Position numbers and translations under genes: made by a program
The notes under the pieces: model-generated
Databases searched by the model: none
What the model was told of the DNA's origin: nothing
What the model saw: only the letters and a program-made list of their open reading frames with translations
From: Lepidurus packardi
Taxonomy: Eukaryota > Arthropoda > Branchiopoda > Notostraca > Triopsidae
Direction: 5' to 3'
DNA: 64,000 nucleotides
Assembly (NCBI GenBank): GCA_023053545.1
Contig: JAKZAN010000006.1
Span: 4,841,001-4,905,000, forward strand
Shown: positions 33,571 through 44,000 of the stretch, piece by piece
Numbering within the stretch: the first letter of the stretch is position 1
Layout of the letters: the number at the start of each line of letters is the position of its first letter

Positions 33571-33591
33571 GAGCTTGAATCAAGCTCTCAA
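33567..33591 (+). terminator. Perfect 11-bp stem-loop over the stop codon of the PTB gene
   Basis: TTGAGAGCTTG, loop AAT, CAAGCTCTCAA. The TGA stop occupies 33568-33570 within the left arm. The effect, if any, is unknown; it does not match the histone 3' stem-loop. Type given as nearest available class. Confidence 0.7.
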
Positions 33592-33966
33592 ACTGAAAAA
33601 AAGCTGAAAAAATCGAGTTACAAATTTACAAATGGTCTTGGGAGTTGGCAGAGAATAGACATGGGGAAAACGGATGTCGTAACGTGTCCTTGCTTAACTT
33701 ACGGAGTGATTATCATGAATCGTGTTGGGAGCGTGTGACACAATTGGCCATAAATGATGGAAGTTCCCTTAATGAACCCCCCTCCCCCCTTGAAAGTCCC
33801 ATATGTGTTTCCCTCGCTTCCTAAAAACACAAGTCAAACTAGCCTTCTCTTTTGTACATGTTAACGCCCTTCTTTTAAGGTTGTGTTCCTGTAATATAAC
33901 TAGAAATGTACACACCTGCACGGGATTTCTTTTCTTTCTTTTACTTTAAACTTTCACCACCAATAA
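33571..33966. other. Gap between convergent PTB and NDUFS2 copy 1 genes
   Basis: Both 3' UTRs. A C-rich run (CCCCCCTCCCCCC-like, near 33777-33790) is the only odd feature. Confidence 0.45.
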
Positions 33967-36005
33967 TTAACGATCGATTTCACCAAACACGACATCTAAC
34001 GTACCTAAAATTCCGGAAAAAATGGAGAAAAATGGAGTAAATACGCGTTAAGAAGCTGGAGTAGTTGGGTAATTTACCAATAATGGCAACGACATCGGCC
34101 AACATGTGGTTCCGACTAATGTGGTCTAACGCGGCCAAATGAGCAAAGCCAGGGGCCTTGATCTTGCAACGGTAAGGTTTCGAGGACCCATCTGATACCA
34201 AATACACGCCAAACTCACCTAAAAAAAGAAAAAACATTAATAAAATCATAAACGAGAGTTTATTTTATATACATATTTTAAAAAATTTTATTTTCATTTT
34301 TTTGTATTTTTTTTTTTACTTTTCTGTATTTTTTTTTGTAAGTTGTTACTTCAATTTTAAAAATATGTTAGTTAAATTATAAAAAAAAAAAAGTAGAGAG
34401 TTTGGTACCTTTAGGGTTTTCTACGGCAGTGTACGTAGCACCAGGAGGTACGTTATAACCTTGGGTAAAGAGTTTGAAATGGTGTATGAGACCTTCCATT
34501 GAGTTTTTCATTTCGCTGCGTGCAGGCGCCATAACTTTGGCATCATCTACCCTAACATCGCCTGCGGGCATATCATTCATGCACTGTAGCATAATCTTGA
34601 GAGATTGACGCATTTCTTCGACGCGGCACAAGTAGCGGTCGTAGCAATCGCCTTTGACACCAACAGGTACGTCGAAATCCACCAGATGATAAGCGTCGTA
34701 CGGTTGGGTTTTCCGTAAATCCCATTTAATGCCCGAACCACGTAACATCACACCGCTAGATTGTTAGAAAAACCAACACATTTCGAAATGAAAGACTTAA
34801 AAGATTCAAGATTATACCTGAAGCCATAGTTCAATGCGTCTTCGGCACTCACAATGCCAATATCAACGGTTCTTTGCTTCCAGATCCGATTGGCTGTTAA
34901 AACGTCCTCCATTTCGTCAATTCGCTCGCCGAAACGGGTGCAAAAATAGTAGATATCGTCCATTAAGCCTAAAGGCATGTCCAAAGCAACGCCTCCGGGT
35001 CGGATATAAGCTGCGTGCATACGAGCGCCAGACACGCGTTCATAGAATTCCATCAGCTTCTCACGTTCTTCGAAGAGCCAGAAAAACGGAGTCAAAGCGC
35101 CGATATCCAAGGCGTGAGTGCCGATTTGCATCAAATGGTTCAAGATGCGAGTCATCTCAGCAAACAGCGCTAACAAACGGATTTTAGTTAGCAAAACAAG
35201 TAAGCATTCGTTATAAAGAAGGCTAAAGATCAAGTTACTGCGGATGTATTTAGCGCGAAGAGGGATGTCGAGGTTGAGCAGTTTTTCGACTGCAAGAGCA
35301 TAGCACTGCTCGTTGCCCATCATGGAAACGTAATCCAATCGATCGAAATAAGGTAAAGCTTGAGTGTACGTTTTGTACTCGATGAGCTTCTCAGTGCCAC
35401 GATGGAGTAAACCGATGTGAGGGTCAGATCTCATAACAGTCTAAAGAACGAGTAAATATAGTTAAAAGATGTCAAAGTTGCGTTAGGTAGTTACTTCTCC
35501 GTCCAATTCCATAACCAAGCGAAGCACACCGTGGGCAGCGGGATGTTGGGGACCGAAGTTGAGGGTAACGTTTCGGACTTTCTTCTCAACGGGTGGAACC
35601 ATGTTATTCAAAGCAGGCATTTTCCACTGGTAGACAGCTTCATCATAACCTTCCGGTAACATGACTGGTTTCTCAATTTCTTTCAAGTACTCAAAGTCTG
35701 GATACCATTTTCCAGCAAAGCGTCTATAATGACGTAAATAATTAGTTTGAACTTCAAAAATCTAATTTATATACATTTGTTTTTGTATTTGATACTAAGC
35801 TACGCTAGTGGCACTAATATGAATGTGAAAGAACAGGAGTTTTCAAGACGAACGGACACATTTAAGGGAGGGAAAGTTCAGGAATAAAATCTAGGTAAAA
35901 AACAAAAATGTACTTGGCTAGGTAGGTAGTGTTGGCCTTTTGGAACGCTCCTTTTTTCAAAGGATATATCCCCGATCGAAATGCAGAGGTTAGAGCGGAA
36001 GCCAT
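33967..36005 (-). CDS. NDUFS2: NADH dehydrogenase (complex I) 49-kDa subunit, copy 1
   Basis: Seven exons (35914-36005, 35495-35723, 35239-35440, 34818-35169, 34409-34755, 34078-34218, 33967-34004) give 466 residues, as in other animals. The N-terminus [19 protein letters not shown] is a basic mitochondrial presequence. Core blocks match human: [132 protein letters not shown], ending [11 protein letters not shown]. The His and Tyr that line the quinone site ([14 protein letters not shown]) are present. The 69-bp intron at 35170-35238 is in frame and has no stop. A near-identical second copy lies immediately upstream on the same strand. Confidence 0.97.
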
Positions 36006-36438
36006 GATCACACAACCAAAACACTCGACTCGTAGCCCTCTAGTAGTTCAAGGCATAAGAATTCAAGCAGGTACGTGCTGCCATCTGCAGTTAAGAGAGA
36101 AAATATTAATCAAATACGGGGAAAATAGCAAAAAATTACATGCTTCCGACTTATAAGTTCGGTTTATGACATTATGTACCTGGAGACCTAAAGTATTTGC
36201 TGTCTCATATCATGCTTCATAATACCTTTTACGATATGTAGATAATGTACAGAACAAATATAGTATGTATACAGTCAAGTTAGATTACAATGGATTGCAA
36301 TCCCAAACTTTTAACCCCAGTTCCTGAAAACAGTAAAACTCGTCGTAGTGTTAATGCCCCTTTCGAGAGTATCCTGCATAATATAATGATTAATATATTC
36401 AGGTGCACGGGATTTTTTTCTAATTTTACCACCAATAA
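36006..36438. other. Gap between NDUFS2 copies
   Basis: 433 bp holding the promoter of copy 1 and the 3' UTR of copy 2. No ORF with coding character. The 3' ends of both copies share ACCACCAATAATTAACGATC around the stop. Confidence 0.5.
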
Positions 36439-38346
36439 TTAACGATCGATTTCGCCCAACACGATATCTAGCGTACCTATTCAAAAGACGAAAAAATTAG
36501 GAAACATTGGTTAAATCCAAGTTAATTCTGTGGAGTAATTAAGTAACTCACCGATAATGGCGACGACATCTGCCAGCATATGTTTACGACTAATATGGTC
36601 TAATGCTGCCAAATGAGCAAAGCTAGGAGCCTTGACTTTGCACCGGTAAGGTTTCGAAGAACCATCCGATACCAAATATACACCAAATTCGCCTACAAGT
36701 TACCACGAAAAAAAATAAAAAATAAACCACATACCACACTTGTTACATCTGATCACAGAATTCCTTGTTTAGAGACTAGAAAACTTAATACCTTTAGGAT
36801 TTTCTACGGCGGTGTAAGTGGCACCAGGAGGTACGTTATAACCTTGGGTAAAGAGTTTAAAGTGATGGATGAGAGCTTCCATAGAATTTTTGACTTCGCT
36901 GCGTTTAGGCGGCACAATTTTGGCGTCATCTACCCTAACATCGCCTGCGGGCATATCGTTCATACATTGCAGCATAATCTTCAGAGACTGACGTACTTCT
37001 TCGACGCGGCACAAGTAGCGGTCATAGCAATCGCCTTTGACACCAACAGGCACGTCGAAATCCACCAGATGATAAGCGTCGTACGGTTGGGTTTTGCGTA
37101 AATCCCATTTAATGCCCGAACCACGTAACATCACACCGCTAGATTGTTAGAAAAACCAACACATTTCGAAATGAAAGACTTGAAAAGATACAAAGATTAT
37201 ACCTGAAGCCATAGTTTAATGCGTCTTCGGCACTCACAATGCCAATATCAACGGTTCTTTGCTTCCAGATCCGATTGGCTGTTAGAACGTCCTCCATTTC
37301 GTCCATCCGCTGGCCGAAATGAGAGCAAAAATAGTAGATATCGTCCATTAAGCCTAAAGGCATGTCCCAAGCAACGCCACCAGGTCGGATATAAGCTGCG
37401 TGCATGCGAGCGCCAGATACGCGTTCGTAGAATTCCATCATCTTCTCACGTTCTTCGAAGAGCCAGAATAACGGAGTCATAGCACCGATATCCACGGCGT
37501 GAGTGCCGATTTGCATCAAATGGTTCAAGATGCGAGTCATCTCAGCAAACAGCGCTAATAAACGCATTTTAATTAGCAAAATAAGCAAGTATTCGTTATA
37601 AGGAAGGTTAAAGATCAAGTTACTTCGGATGTACTTAGCACGAAGAGGGATGTCGAGGTTGAGCAGTTTTTCGACTGCAAGAGCATAGCACTGCTCGTTG
37701 CCCATCATGGAAACGTAATCCAAGCGATCGAAATAAGGTAAGGCTTGAGTGTACGTTTTGTACTCGATGAGCTTCTCAGTTGCACGATGGAGTAAACCGA
37801 TGTGAGGATCGGTTCTCATAACAGTCTAAAGAACGAGTAAATATAGTTAAAAGATGTCAAAGTTGCGTTAGGTAGTTACTTCTCCGTCCAATTCCATAAC
37901 CAAGCGAAGCACACCGTGGGCAGCAGGATGTTGGGGACCGAAGTTGAGGGTAATGTTTCGGACTTTCTTCTCAACGGGTGGAACCATGTTATTCAAAGGC
38001 GGCATTTTCCATTGGTAGACAGTTTCGTCATAACCTTCTGGTAACATGATTGGTTTCTCAATTTCTTTCAAGTACTCCAAATCGGGGTACCATTTTCCAG
38101 CAAAGCGTCTAGTGGAATGTTTCAAAAGTAAAGAAATTACCACAATGTGTCTTTCATTATATAAATCCCTAATGCGAAACATAGCTCTTTTAATCCTATG
38201 ATTAAGTCCCAATGCAGGAGAAATTGAGTTGGGTGATATAAAGTAGAGAATTACTTGGCTAGGTAGGTGGAGTTTGCGTTTTGTAACGCTCCTTTTCTCA
38301 AAGAAAATATCCCCGATCGAAATGCAGAGGGTAGAGCGGAAGCCAT
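36439..38346 (-). CDS. NDUFS2: NADH dehydrogenase (complex I) 49-kDa subunit, copy 2
   Basis: Same exon layout as copy 1, from [19 protein letters not shown] at 38346 to the shared ending at 36439. All core blocks are intact, including [40 protein letters not shown] and [20 protein letters not shown]. Differences from copy 1 are concentrated in the presequence and scattered (for example GTEKLIEY reads [20 protein letters not shown] reads [12 protein letters not shown], and RFGERID reads HFGQRMD), so both look functional and under selection. The intron at 37555-37623 is also in frame and stop-free. Some introns are virtually identical to those of copy 1 and others are unrelated. Confidence 0.96.
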
Positions 38347-39035
38347 GATCACGCAATTATAAGAAAGTGCGCACTACTCTACTACACGCCCATTCCACAG
38401 TACAAAGGTTTAGACAGTATATAGGTTCACAAAACCTATTTATACTGTGACCCGACGTTGTTTCATTTTCCTGTATTCCTGACCCTACCCGAGCAAACGA
38501 CATACCAACGTGTCCACAACGCGCTTAGTGTACCTATAGGGAATCCCTCCATTCATCTAACAGTGTAGTTTCAGGTCAGGTCAGTGTCAGTGGAGCTGGT
38601 TCTGCTTGCTCTTTTCAACACAGTGTTTCTCAGTCCATTCGCATCCGCCCCTCTAGCTTTTTCCCTTGCACATTCCACGTTCAGTACCCTTCATAACTAC
38701 TAACTACCTTTCATATTCAAATTTGACAACTCCATCGCTGATATCCATCAATCTCGTTTACAATGTTTGCATGCCTTTTTTGAAGTTTTGCGATGAAAAC
38801 CCATGATTGAAGCACAGTATTGGCTCCCGTATACCTTAGCTTATTGATGCCAAGCAGCCATAGATGGCGCTGATGTTTCTTATTATTTTTTCTTTATAAT
38901 TTCATTGTCATGAATTTTGTTTAGCCAGAAATCCTCTTCTATAATTAAATATTAATTTTCTCTAAACCAAGATACAATACATTGATTAAATTCTAAGCTT
39001 TGTGAGTGTATTAAATGATTAAACAAAAATGTTTT
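38347..39035. other. Gap upstream of NDUFS2 copy 2
   Basis: No gene recognised. Contains two overlapping AGGTCA nuclear-receptor half-sites (AGGTCAGGTCA, about 38574-38584), of unknown relevance, and otherwise AT-rich DNA toward the neighbouring gene's 3' end. Confidence 0.45.
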
Positions 39036-40246
39036 CTACAGTGGACAGGTTAATTCTTTCCTATTGGAAGCGAGGATCTGCCTTAATTCATGAACCATGT
39101 TTTCCATTCGATGTAAAGATTTTGTCAGAATTTGTGTGTCGCAGTAGTTCTCTACTTTGCTAGAGACTTTGCATATCAATATCCGAGGCTCTTCTAGCTT
39201 TGCAAGGAATTCCTTCACAATCTTTTGTTCAGATGTCAGTGTTCTTAAATTAGGTTCCAATTCTTGCCGCTTGGCGGCTGCCTCTTGTAAAGACGTGTGT
39301 AAAGATAACTTGACAGAATTAATTCGTGCTTTTGCACTGGAAATCCGGCCATAAATAGTTCGTAAATTATGTCCGGCGTCATGAAACGTCTTCTGCCGCT
39401 TTTGAAGGTGATGTTTCGTATAACTAAGGTCTTTGCTTTTGGAGATTGCGTCAGAACCTCAATAATAGAAAAGACATGAGAAATTAGTGTGACTCGCCGA
39501 TATGGTAGTCAAAGTTAACAACAAACGTACCCGCTACGGAAGACCTAACTTTAACCAAATGGGAATTCTTCTTATGATTCTCGTCTCTGAGTTCCCGTTG
39601 GTCCCTCCGCAAGTCTTTGCGAGCAAGATTCACTTCCCGCAACTGAATACGCATATTTTCCCTCAGGCTCTTCACTTGCAGCTCCAGGTTGGAACGTTTC
39701 ACGTTGAGAAGCTCAAGCTCTTTGCTTTGCAGAGAAATTTCAGTCGCAAGCTTATCAAGTTCAGCCTGAAGATTATGAACTAAGAGAGAATAGTTTTTGT
39801 GGTAGCTTTCTGTGATGACGTAAGCTTCTGTCAAGAAAGCGCAAGTGGTATTGACTGCAGAGCAAATATCAGGATCTTCCGTTGGTAGTTCGGTTTCTGT
39901 TGCTTCGGGGTAATCATCAACGTAGTTAATAGTTGCATTCCAAGATTCCTTGTAGTCATCGTCGTTAACCAACGACTTAGTCAATTCTGTGTCACTTGCT
40001 TCTTCTTCTCGTAAAGTTGCGTTCAGTTCAGTGGTTAGGTTGATCACTTCGACCAGATTAAACAGCGAATCGCAAAATGGATCCTGAAAGTCGGCAATGA
40101 AATCTTCAAACGTTTCACTATGCTCATAACCTAAGACAATATTTTGATTTCATCTTTATTTAATCCTTGCATGAATTATGCTTGGGGTACTTACCATAAT
40201 TCTGGTTTAACAAGAAGATCAGCCAAAATAATGTCAACAGACGCAT
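39036..40246 (-). CDS. Secreted coiled-coil glycoprotein, family unknown
   Basis: Three exons (40195-40246, 39531-40130, 39036-39457) give 357 residues. Residues 1-17 are a signal peptide (MRLLTLFWLIFLLNQNY). An acidic N-glycosylation-rich part follows (several NxT/S such as NLTTEL, NATLRE, NATINY, with TELPTEDPD). From about 100 to 330 there are long heptad-like stretches (LQAELDKLATEISLQSKELE, LLNVKRSNLELQVKSLRENM, RKDLRRDQRELRDENHKKNS; later LHTSLQEAAAKRQELEPNLR). Two Cys pairs could form disulfides (CDSLF, CSAVNTTC; ICKV, YCDTQ; end ELTCPL). The layout recalls the coiled-coil stems of oligomeric secreted proteins, but no C-terminal globular domain is present. The signal-peptide coding sequence is duplicated just upstream of the ATG. 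Confidence 0.75.
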
Positions 40247-40290
40247 GATCAGCCAAAATAATGTCAACAGACGGAATAATGTCAACAGAA
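40217..40290. repeat. 30-bp period tandem duplication over the signal-peptide start
   Basis: GATCAGCCAAAATAATGTCA... occurs at 40217-40243 and 40247-40273, with a partial third copy (AATAATGTCAACAGA) after it. The first copy encodes the signal peptide (minus strand); the second is the same sequence placed immediately upstream of the ATG, in the same frame. Confidence 0.9.
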
Positions 40291-41018
40291 CAGAATAATG
40301 TTACAATAATTTCAATAATTAGCTCGTGGATGAGAACACGGTTGTATGGAAGATTGATACACTTGTGCTTAAGAACACGGTAATCTCCAAGAGATTCGCT
40401 TAAAACACGCCACAGAATGAAAATTGATGCGTATTCGAGAGCAGAGTTTGAAGAATAGGATTTACTACGGCAAAAGGAACGTTCTAATAGGAAATTGTAT
40501 TGCACATACACACGGTGGCCGTTTAATTTTAGCTCGGTATAACTCTTGAGGACAACTCAAGGTTACTCTTAAAGGACTTGCAACGTCAATGCCTAACGTA
40601 AATGTCAAAAATTCCTTCACGCTCAAGACGAGGTACTGGATCCAGCTGTACTGTTTGGTTGGCAACAGTCCAACTCAGTGTAAGGTTAAAATTACGATCT
40701 CTAGTTTTCCCATTCCCATGAATTCCATACAATTTGGAAGCATAGTGTATTAAGGATTATCCTTTTTTAAATTTCCAAAGTTTCAAGTTCAATTTTCACG
40801 TAACACGAAAACAGGAAAGCGTATATGGCATATATAGAAATCTTAGCATATAGAAATACATCGGTTACAGTAACTCAGTTCGAATAGCAATAACATCACA
40901 ATTTCAATCTAAAACTATTTCAATAAAATTTAGATCCAATCAAACTTCAGGTATAATATCACCCAACATTAAAACTCCCAAAAAGTTGTCATAGTTGCGT
41001 ATCACACTCAGGTTAATT
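40247..41018. other. Gap between the coiled-coil gene and the helicase-PARP gene
   Basis: AT-rich, no coding frame of note. Holds the promoter of the coiled-coil gene and the 3' end of the helicase-PARP transcript. No poly-A tract directly follows the helicase-PARP stop. Confidence 0.45.
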
Positions 41019-44000
41019 TTAGGCAAGATGCAGAATAGACGTGGGCAAAACTTGGCTCATGTCTGTTATAACCATAATTTGGTAGTATCCACCTGGATCA
41101 GGATTGGCTCCAATAGATTGAAACCCAGGTTTCAGAGTAGTTGCCGAACCAATGGACAACTGCGTCTTTCCCGGCAGTAACCGACACAGAAGTAGCTTAT
41201 TGGTCGAGCCAGCGTAAGACATGCTAACGTCTGGCAGTTCCGAGAAATACATGCCATATCCATAAGCGCAGCGTTTAATCTTGCTGGGGTCAAAATTCTG
41301 GGCTACAATGGTATCGATGTTCTGATCCGAAGTCGTGCCATGGAACACCAATATTTCTTGAGATTCGTGATGCCCTTTCCCAAACATCGCTTCAAACACT
41401 TTTTTCGTGTTCAAAAACTGCTTCTCAAGCTCCGGATTCTGAACGTAACCAACCTTGACCAGCTTTTTATTTCCAAACGAACGATTACTGTTCTGCAGTC
41501 TTAGGAACTGAGCTTCTGCGACCCGGAAAGCATTGTCGTAGGGATCAGTCGGATCGTAAATCCTTTTGGGCAGTAAATCCGTTACTGTGTGCTTCCGGAA
41601 CAAACGGCCAAAGAAAGACTGGCTCGGTTGAGGGACAGTTATGTTGCTCATAGTCATGTTGGTAGTAATGTAGTGGATGATGTAACGAGGTATGGCTTGG
41701 CTGGGGTTGTATACCACAAACTCGTCGTGCAATACCCCGCCTTGGTCTTTTGTGTTACGTTTCGCGAAGAGCGAATCGCAGCGTTCAAGCCGCAACTTGT
41801 CTAAAGTCATGTCGACGTTCTTGGACGCGTTATAAGAGCGACCGAGCAAGACTTCACACAAAAGCAGCATGTTGGATTGCTTCGTATAGATATCTTGGGC
41901 GCTCTTGCTACTATCAGTCGCGAAGTAGATGCCTTTACCATACATTCCCGGTTTGTCCGGCAACCTGAAGCCGTCTGTCGTGATTCCGTCGACGCCTTCT
42001 TTGCTCGTGCCGTGGAACTTGAGGTCCTTAAACGACGGGTCAAACATCTCTTTCTGGGCGCTGAGCCACTTCAGTTCCAGTTTCCGATTGCTGACCTTCT
42101 CTACCTCCGTTACGGTAGGGTACCAGTTGTGCGTTGGTTGGATGTACTTGACGACGCGGTCTTGGACCGACAAGTACTCTGCTGAGGCCCGTTGGAGCGC
42201 AGTGATACCGCGAACGTTTGCATCGCTACGCAGCAGCTCTTCAGACAGTTTAGCGATTCTGGTCTCTGTCTCTTTTATAATGGCTTCTTTCTTTTTACGT
42301 TCCTCTTCCAGCTTTCTCTTCTCTTCTTGTCTGCGGGTCTCGGCGCATAACTGGCACGTACCTGGGGTACACGGTGTGCCGCAAATGCCCTGGCAAATAT
42401 GTTTACAGGGTAGTACCTTGGGACAAGGCCGTTTACAGGTGATCGGTGCCAAAGACTTGTGGCAGTCGACATTTGTGGTATGAAGACCACACGTAGTGGA
42501 CCGTTGAACCTGAGCAATGCATCGGAGACGCGTACCGTCTTGAAAGCACTTCTTCATCATCGAATGTTTGCACGCGAGAACGTATGATACGTCCGCGACG
42601 CAGTTAATCGAAGAAGCTTTCTGGTAGCATAGCTTGGTTAGATTGTGGCCACAAACACCTTGAAAGTTGACTTTGACCTCACACTTTTCATGCAAGTGAG
42701 CCGGTTGGCAAGGGTTCGGGCACGCGTGGTCTCGACACGGCATATCTCTTGAACAAGCCGAGGTGCAGAAAGTCGACGCGGCCTTCTTACGTAAATCGTC
42801 ACCTGATGTCGCAAAGATCACGGAACCGGGATGGTATTCACAACATAACGGAATGGCCGAGCCCACACTCCCGTTATAAATCAAATTCTTCGTCAAATTC
42901 TTCCATGTAGGGATACTCTCGACAAGCTTGAAATTGCCGACATAGACAAACATGCATCGGGCTCTTGACTGTGATACACAACGGCGGTTCAGCTCTTTGA
43001 GGAACCCCGCCTTGAGCTCGGAATTGGAGCGCACCAACGATACGAGCACGATGTCGTTTTCATCGCCTTGGTAACTGTCGATGGTACTCACCTGGATCAA
43101 GAGTTCGGCGTCGACTGTTTGTTGCGCAGATCCAGGCTTCGCTTTTGAAGTGTTGGGAGTGTTCGCTGGAACGGGGATCGGATTCGCAAAGTACAATCCT
43201 GGATACCGAGCACCTTCCTTCTTCAGTTCCTGGCGTAATACACGAGTTTGACCTAAATAAGCTCCCAGTACCGTGATTTGTTTACCGGTGACGCCGTGGC
43301 TCAGTAAGAAAGTGGTCAATGCAACAATCGCTGCAGCTTCCAGCGGGTTCGAGAACCCGCGATCCGCTATTTCTTTAGAAGGAACGTCCCAAAACCACAT
43401 GGAGTTTTTCGCACACTTTGGTACATGGTTCCTCGAGACGCGACTGAGATTGCTCTGCAAATTCGGGTAGATATCCAATAGCATGTTAGCCATCTCTGGC
43501 CGCATACGATTCTGGTTCTGCAACGTCACGTGAGGGAACTTGAGGTTGACCAAACGTTCAAAGAGCGAGATCTCAAAGTTGAGCTTCTTCAATTCCATGT
43601 TTTGTACCTGCGGACGAAGCTGCTGGTGGTCGCCGATCAGGATTAAGTGCTTGGTCCAAGGACCTAAGGCAGCAATAAGCTGTGGTTCCAGGATTTCTGC
43701 CGCTTCTTCTACTAGCACGACTTCGGGTTCGAGTAACCTGAGCAGTTCATGGTGGATGCTAGCGCCCGTAATGGTCATGGCCAGAATGGCTTTGTTTTCC
43801 ACAACGCTCTTTTCGTGTAAACGTTCGAAGGTTCGACGTTTCTGCCCTAGCTCTTGATACGCAGACATCAGAGTGTCCAGTAAGCCAAGTTTGGCGTCTA
43901 CTTGATCACACAGAATCTGAGCCACTAATGCAGTTCGCTGTTCAGTGGTTAGGTTCCACATGTCGTCAAAGTAAAAGCTTCTTGGTGGTTCGCTGCTCAC

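Noticed and set aside
33567-33591. Histone-type 3' stem-loop after the PTB gene
   Set aside because: The stem sequence and loop do not match the histone consensus, so it is reported only as an unexplained stem.
38570-38590. AGGTCAGGTCA nuclear-receptor half-site repeat upstream of NDUFS2 copy 2
   Set aside because: Short motif with no spacing typical of a known dimer site and no supporting context.
41877-42483. Long plus-strand frames across the PARP part of the helicase gene
   Set aside because: Antisense shadows of a 1866-codon frame with clear motifs.
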